Shown here: piece by piece, positions 22,533-25,887 of the stretch
Layout: the number at the start of each line of letters is the position of its first letter
How positions within the stretch are numbered: the stretch's first letter is position 1
Source of the DNA: an uncultured Collinsella sp.
GTDB lineage: Bacteria; Actinomycetota; Coriobacteriia; Coriobacteriales; Coriobacteriaceae
DNA length: 25,887 bases
Assembly: GCA_900542555.1 (NCBI GenBank)
Contig: UQNU01000031.1
Location: 1 to 25,887, forward strand
Reading direction: 5' to 3'
The notes under the pieces: model-generated
Seen by the model: the letters and a program-made list of their open reading frames with translations, nothing else
Told to the model about the DNA's origin: nothing
Databases searched by the model: none
Made by a program: the position numbers and the translations under genes

Positions 22533-24632
22533 TTAGGCGTTCTTGCTCATGACCTCGTCCACGATGGACTTGGGCGCGGGCTCATAAGAGTCGAACTGCA
22601 TCGTGTAGGATGCACGGCCCTGGGTCTGGGAGCGAAGGTCGGTAGCGTAACCGAACATCTCGCCCAGCGGCACCTTGGCACGGATGAGCTTGCTGTTCTT
22701 GCGATCCTCCATGCCCTCGATCTTGCCGCGGCGACCGGAGAGGTTGCCCATAACGTCGCCCATGTACTGCTCGGGGGTCTCGACCTCGACAGCCATGATC
22801 GGCTCGAGCAGCTGCGGATCGGACTTCTTGAGGGCGTCCTTGATAGCCATAGAACCGGCGATCTTAAAGGCGGCCTCGGAGGAGTCGACCTCGTGGTAAG
22901 AACCGTCGAACAGGGTGACCTTAACGTCGAGGACCGGGAAGCCGGCGATAACACCGGTGTTCAGGGCCTCCTGGATGCCCTTGTCGATGGACGGGATGTA
23001 CTCCTTGGGCACGACGCCGCCGACGATAGCGTTGACGAACTCGTAGCCGAAGCCCTCCTCCATCTTCTCGAGCTTGATGACGGCGTGGCCATACTGACCG
23101 CGACCACCGGACTGACGGACGAACTTGCCCTCAGCCTTCTCGACGTCGTGACCAGCGGTCTCGCGGTAGGCAACCTGGGGCTTACCAACGTTAGCGTCAA
23201 CCTTGAACTCACGGAGCAGACGGTCGACGATGATCTCGAGGTGCAGCTCGCCCATGCCGGCGATGATGGTCTGGCCGGTCTCGTGGTTGGTGGACACCTG
23301 GAAGGTCGGGTCCTCCTCGGCGAGCTTGGTCAGAGCCAGGGACATCTTGTCCTGCTCGGCCTTGGTCTTGGGCTCGATGGCAACGTCGATAACGGGCTTA
23401 GCGAACTCGATCTTCTCGAGGACGATCTCCTTGCCCTCGGCGCACAGGGTGTCACCGGTGGTGGAGTTCTTGAAGCCGACGCAAGCGACGATGTCGCCGG
23501 CGGCAGCGTCGTCACGGTCGATACGCTCGGCGGCGTTCATCTCGAGGATGCGGCCGAGGCGCTCGCGCTGACCGTTGGAAGCGTTGACCACGTAGGAGCC
23601 GGACTCGGCACGGCCGGAGTAAACGCGGACATAGGTGAGCTTACCGACGAACGGGTCGGTCATGATCTTGAAGACCAGGCCGGAGAAGGGCTCGTCGAAG
23701 GAAGGATGACGCTGGATCTCCTCGCCGGTGTCCGGATCGGTACCGGTGACGGCCTCAACGTCGAGCGGGCTGGGCAGGTAGTCGACGACAGCGTCGAGCA
23801 GCTCCTGGACGCCCTTGTTCTTGTAGGCGGAGCCCACGAAGACGAGGTTGAGCTCGTTGGCCAGAACGCCCTTGCGCAGAGCAGCCTTGAGCTCCTCGAC
23901 GGTGAAGTCCTCCTCCATGAGGATCTTCTCCATGAGCTCGTCGTCAAAGCTGGCAGCAGCGTCGAGGAGCTCCTCGCGCTTGGTGGCAGCGATGTCGGCA
24001 AACTCAGCCGGGATCTCGTCCATCGGCTCGGGGTAGGTCATGCCCTTCTCGTCGGCCTTGAAGTCCCATGCAGTCATGGTGACCAGGTCGATGACGCCCC
24101 AGAAGTTGTCCTCGGCGCCCATCGGGACCTGAGCGGCCACGGCGTTAGCATCGAGACGATCCTTCATGGTCTCGATAGCGTTGAAGAAGTCAGCGCCCAC
24201 GCGGTCATACTTGTTGATGAAGGCGATGCGAGGGACGTTGAAGGTAGAAGCCTGACGCCAAACGGTCTCAGACTGGGGCTGAACGCCGGCAACGGCGTCG
24301 AAGACGGCGACAGCGCCATCGAGGACGCGCAGGCAGCGCTCGACCTCGGCGGTGAAGTCAACGTGGCCCGGGGTGTCGATGATCTGGATGCGGTAGTCCT
24401 TACCGTCCTTGTTCCAGAAGCACGTGGTAGCAGCGGAGGTAATGGTTACGCCGCGCTCCTGCTCCTGAACCATCCAGTCCATGGTGGCAGCGCCCTCATG
24501 GACCTCACCGATCTTGTGGGTCTTACCGGTGTAGTAAAGAATACGCTCGGTCGTGGTGGTCTTACCGGCATCGATGTGGGCCATGATGCCGATGTTACGG
24601 GTATCGGAAAGCTTGTACTTAGGCTTAGCCAT
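22533..24632 (-). CDS. fusA: Elongation factor G
   Basis: This 699-residue translational GTPase drives ribosomal translocation. The G1 motif is A-H-I-D-A-G-K-T near residues 18-25, then RGVTITSAATT (G2), DTPGHVDF (G3) and INKYDRVGADF (G4). The G4 motif has Tyr where E. coli has Met, with the specificity residues Asn, Lys and Asp kept. Domains II-V are complete (GMGELHLEIIVDRL and the C-terminal GYATDLRSQTQGRASYTM). The AAGGTAAGGA ribosome binding site supports the start. It lies between rpsG and rpsJ; the usual following gene tuf is absent. Confidence 0.98.
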   Translation of the reverse strand: MAKPKYKLSDTRNIGIMAHIDAGKTTTTERILYYTGKTHKIGEVHEGAATMDWMVQEQERGVTITSAATTCFWNKDGKDYRIQIIDTPGHVDFTAEVERCLRVLDGAVAVFDAVAGVQPQSETVWRQASTFNVPRIAFINKYDRVGADFFNAIETMKDRLDANAVAAQVPMGAEDNFWGVIDLVTMTAWDFKADEKGMTYPEPMDEIPAEFADIAATKREELLDAAASFDDELMEKILMEEDFTVEELKAALRKGVLANELNLVFVGSAYKNKGVQELLDAVVDYLPSPLDVEAVTGTDPDTGEEIQRHPSFDEPFSGLVFKIMTDPFVGKLTYVRVYSGRAESGSYVVNASNGQRERLGRILEMNAAERIDRDDAAAGDIVACVGFKNSTTGDTLCAEGKEIVLEKIEFAKPVIDVAIEPKTKAEQDKMSLALTKLAEEDPTFQVSTNHETGQTIIAGMGELHLEIIVDRLLREFKVDANVGKPQVAYRETAGHDVEKAEGKFVRQSGGRGQYGHAVIKLEKMEEGFGYEFVNAIVGGVVPKEYIPSIDKGIQEALNTGVIAGFPVLDVKVTLFDGSYHEVDSSEAAFKIAGSMAIKDALKKSDPQLLEPIMAVEVETPEQYMGDVMGNLSGRRGKIEGMEDRKNSKLIRAKVPLGEMFGYATDLRSQTQGRASYTMQFDSYEPAPKSIVDEVMSKNA

Positions 24633-24651
24633 GTTAGTTCCTTACCTTAAC

Positions 24652-25125
24652 TTACCAACGATAGTGAGAGAACGCGCGGTTGGCCTCGGCCATCTTGAAG
24701 ACGTCCTCACGCTTCTTGACGGAAGCGCCCAGGCCGTTGGAAGCGTCGAGGATCTCGTTGGCGAGACGCTCGGCCATGGTCTTCTCCTTGCGAGCGCGGG
24801 AGAAGTTGACGATCCAGCGGATACCCAGAGCGGTGGAACGACGGGAGTTGACCTCCATCGGGACCTGATAGGTAGCGCCACCGACACGCTTGGGCTTAAC
24901 CTCGAGCGTGGGCTTGACGTTGTCCATAGCCTTCTTGAAGGTAGCGAGAGCGTCGCCATCCTCGGACTTCTCGGCAACGATCTCGAAAGCGGTGTAAACG
25001 ATGCGCTCAGCGGTGGCCTTCTTGCCGTCAAGAAGGACCTTGTTGATGAGCTGAGTCACCAGGCGGTTGTTGTAAACGGCGTCAGGCTGAACCTCACGAC
25101 GATTAGCTGCTGCACGACGCGGCAT
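24652..25125 (-). CDS. rpsG: Small ribosomal subunit protein S7
   Basis: This 157-residue protein binds the 3' major domain of 16S rRNA and starts head assembly of the 30S subunit. It has PRRAAANRREVQPDAVYNNRLV, KVGGATYQVP-like KRVGGATYQVPMEV, RRSTALGIRWIV and the C-terminal KMAEANRAFSHYRW, with normal length. AAGGAGATTTC precedes the ATG. It is the second gene of the str operon, 73 bp after rpsL. Confidence 0.98.
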   Translation of the reverse strand: MPRRAAANRREVQPDAVYNNRLVTQLINKVLLDGKKATAERIVYTAFEIVAEKSEDGDALATFKKAMDNVKPTLEVKPKRVGGATYQVPMEVNSRRSTALGIRWIVNFSRARKEKTMAERLANEILDASNGLGASVKKREDVFKMAEANRAFSHYRW

Positions 25126-25198
25126 GTGAAATCTCCTTAAGTGTCTACCGTGCGGCGCTTAGGCGGCACACGGCGAAAGTATCAAAACGTTATCTGGC

Positions 25199-25576
25199 TT
25201 ATTTAGCCTTGGGGCGCTTAGCACCGTACTTGGAACGGGCCTGCATACGGTTCTGGACCGGAGCAGCGTCGTAGGCGCCACGGATGACGTGATAACGGAC
25301 ACCAGGGAGGTCACGGACACGACCGCCGCGGACGAGCACGATGGAGTGCTCCTGCAGGTTGTGGCCCTCACCCGGGATGTAAGCAGTAACTTCGATGCCG
25401 TTGACAAGGCGAACACGGGCAACCTTACGAAGAGCCGAGTTCGGCTTCTTGGGGCTCGTGGTGAAGACGCGGGTGCACACGCCGCGCTTCTGGGAGTTGT
25501 GCTGCAGAGCAGCGTTCTTGGACTTCTTGGGCACGGAACGACGGCCCTGGCGAACCAGCTGGTTAATAGTAGGCAA
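25199..25576 (-). CDS. rpsL: Small ribosomal subunit protein S12
   Basis: This 125-residue protein sits at the decoding centre and helps control translational accuracy. Conserved segments are MPTINQLVRQGR, RGVCTRVFTTSPKKPNSALRK, YIPGEGHNLQEHS and GGRVRDLPGVRYH. Lys43 and Lys44 of the first streptomycin loop are unchanged. In the second loop position 88 is arginine (codon CGT at 25315-25313), where E. coli and M. tuberculosis have lysine. The adjacent Asp89 matches the methylthiolated aspartate of E. coli. GAAGGAG precedes the ATG. It is the first gene of the str operon. Confidence 0.98.
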   Translation of the reverse strand: MPTINQLVRQGRRSVPKKSKNAALQHNSQKRGVCTRVFTTSPKKPNSALRKVARVRLVNGIEVTAYIPGEGHNLQEHSIVLVRGGRVRDLPGVRYHVIRGAYDAAPVQNRMQARSKYGAKRPKAK

Positions 25577-25632
25577 AGCGTACTCCTTCTCGAATGATTC
25601 CAGCTTTCTGTAAAGTGCAACGGCTTGAATCG

Positions 25633-25650
25633 AGGGGTCAGCATCCCCCT
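25633..25650 (-). other. Leader hairpin of rpsL mRNA
   Basis: AGGGG and CCCCT form a short stem with an 8-nt loop in the roughly 87-nt leader between the predicted transcription start and rpsL. It may affect mRNA stability. No known ribosomal-protein leader is recognised. Confidence 0.3.
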
Positions 25651-25669
25651 ACGAAACACGCAGTTCGAT

Positions 25670-25698
25670 AGGATACGTGCCGTTAGCTGTGCCGTCAA
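25670..25698 (-). promoter_or_regulatory. Sigma70-type promoter of the str operon
   Basis: On the minus strand TTGACG (25693-25698) is separated by exactly 17 bp from TATCCT (25670-25675). This is the clearest housekeeping-type promoter in the window, about 95 bp before the rpsL start codon. Confidence 0.85.
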
Positions 25699-25767
25699 CA
25701 GACCACGCCGCCGGGCGTATCCCAAAATTGGCACATTTCCGCAAAGCCTACACAAAAGGAATCTCCT

Positions 25768-25808
25768 CCTGTGCGCGGGGGGCGGATTCCCGGGCCGGGC
25801 GGCACAGG
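25768..25808 (-). terminator. Possible terminator of the gene before rpsL
   Basis: CCTGTGC (25768-25774) pairs with GCACAGG (25802-25808) around a GC-rich loop that can pair further, and a TTCCTTTTGTG stretch follows on the minus strand. It may end transcription from the gene before rpsL, which is outside the contig. Nothing else is seen in the remaining non-coding stretch up to 25838. Confidence 0.4.
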
Positions 25809-25838
25809 GGTTAAGTTTGCTGCTCTACAGTCCTGGCT

Positions 25839-25887
25839 CTGTCTCTTATACACATCTGACGCTGCCGACGAAGCTAGAAGTGTAGAT
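25839..25887. other. Nextera adapter with i5 index (artefact)
   Basis: The 19-bp mosaic end CTGTCTCTTATACACATCT (25839-25857) is followed by GACGCTGCCGACGA, the reverse complement of the Nextera read-1 adapter. Then come an 8-base index AGCTAGAA (25872-25879) and GTGTAGAT, the start of the P5 sequence. Genomic sequence ends at 25838. Confidence 0.98.

Noticed and set aside
22440..24650. 736-codon open frame on the plus strand opposite fusA
   Set aside because: It is exactly antisense to a full-length, highly conserved EF-G and results from the biased codon use of that gene. It has no recognisable domain or ribosome binding site.

Overview
The window looks like chromosomal DNA of a GC-rich gut actinobacterium of the class Coriobacteriia, most likely Collinsella. 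This rests on the high-GC codon use, actinobacterial-looking ribosomal proteins, a fused AccD-AccA carboxyltransferase, FabK as the enoyl-ACP reductase, and a mannose-family PTS next to anaerobic sulfatase genes. No database search was possible, so the genus is an inference. Both ends are Illumina Nextera adapter sequence, not genome (1-24 and 25839-25887). The first gene is therefore cut by the contig edge, not by biology.

Region 1 (25-8403) is a sugar-use locus. On the minus strand, in transcription order, lie PTS EIIA, EIIB, EIIC and EIID, a sulfatase, an anaerobic sulfatase-maturating radical SAM enzyme (anSME), and a second sulfatase cut by the contig end. Neither sulfatase has a signal peptide. 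The simplest reading is that a sulfated sugar is imported and phosphorylated by the PTS and then desulfated in the cytoplasm. Two tandem DeoR-family regulators are divergent from the PTS. The intergenic region between them holds a striking array of 9-10 bp direct repeats whose core recurs at the regulator promoter.

Region 2 (8438-10511) holds a small remnant that appears to join the start of an AgaS-type sugar isomerase to the end of an N-acetyl-amino-sugar-6-phosphate deacetylase, then a histidine phosphatase and a cation diffusion facilitator with a probable manganese-type site.

Region 3 (10591-21176, minus strand) is a nearly complete type II fatty acid synthesis operon: fabH, acpP, fabK, fabD, fabG, fabF, accB, fabZ, accC and the accDA fusion. 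It is followed without a visible terminator by an orphan PTS EIIC gene. Two near-identical copies of a 16-bp imperfect palindrome flank the probable fabH promoter. The biotin protein ligase gene birA, whose product would biotinylate AccB, is transcribed divergently from the same gap.

Region 4 (22107-25838, minus strand) is the str ribosomal operon: rpsL, rpsG, fusA and rpsJ, with no tuf, ending at a strong terminator. A clear sigma70-type promoter precedes rpsL. Ribosomal protein S12 has arginine at position 88, a residue linked to streptomycin resistance in other bacteria.
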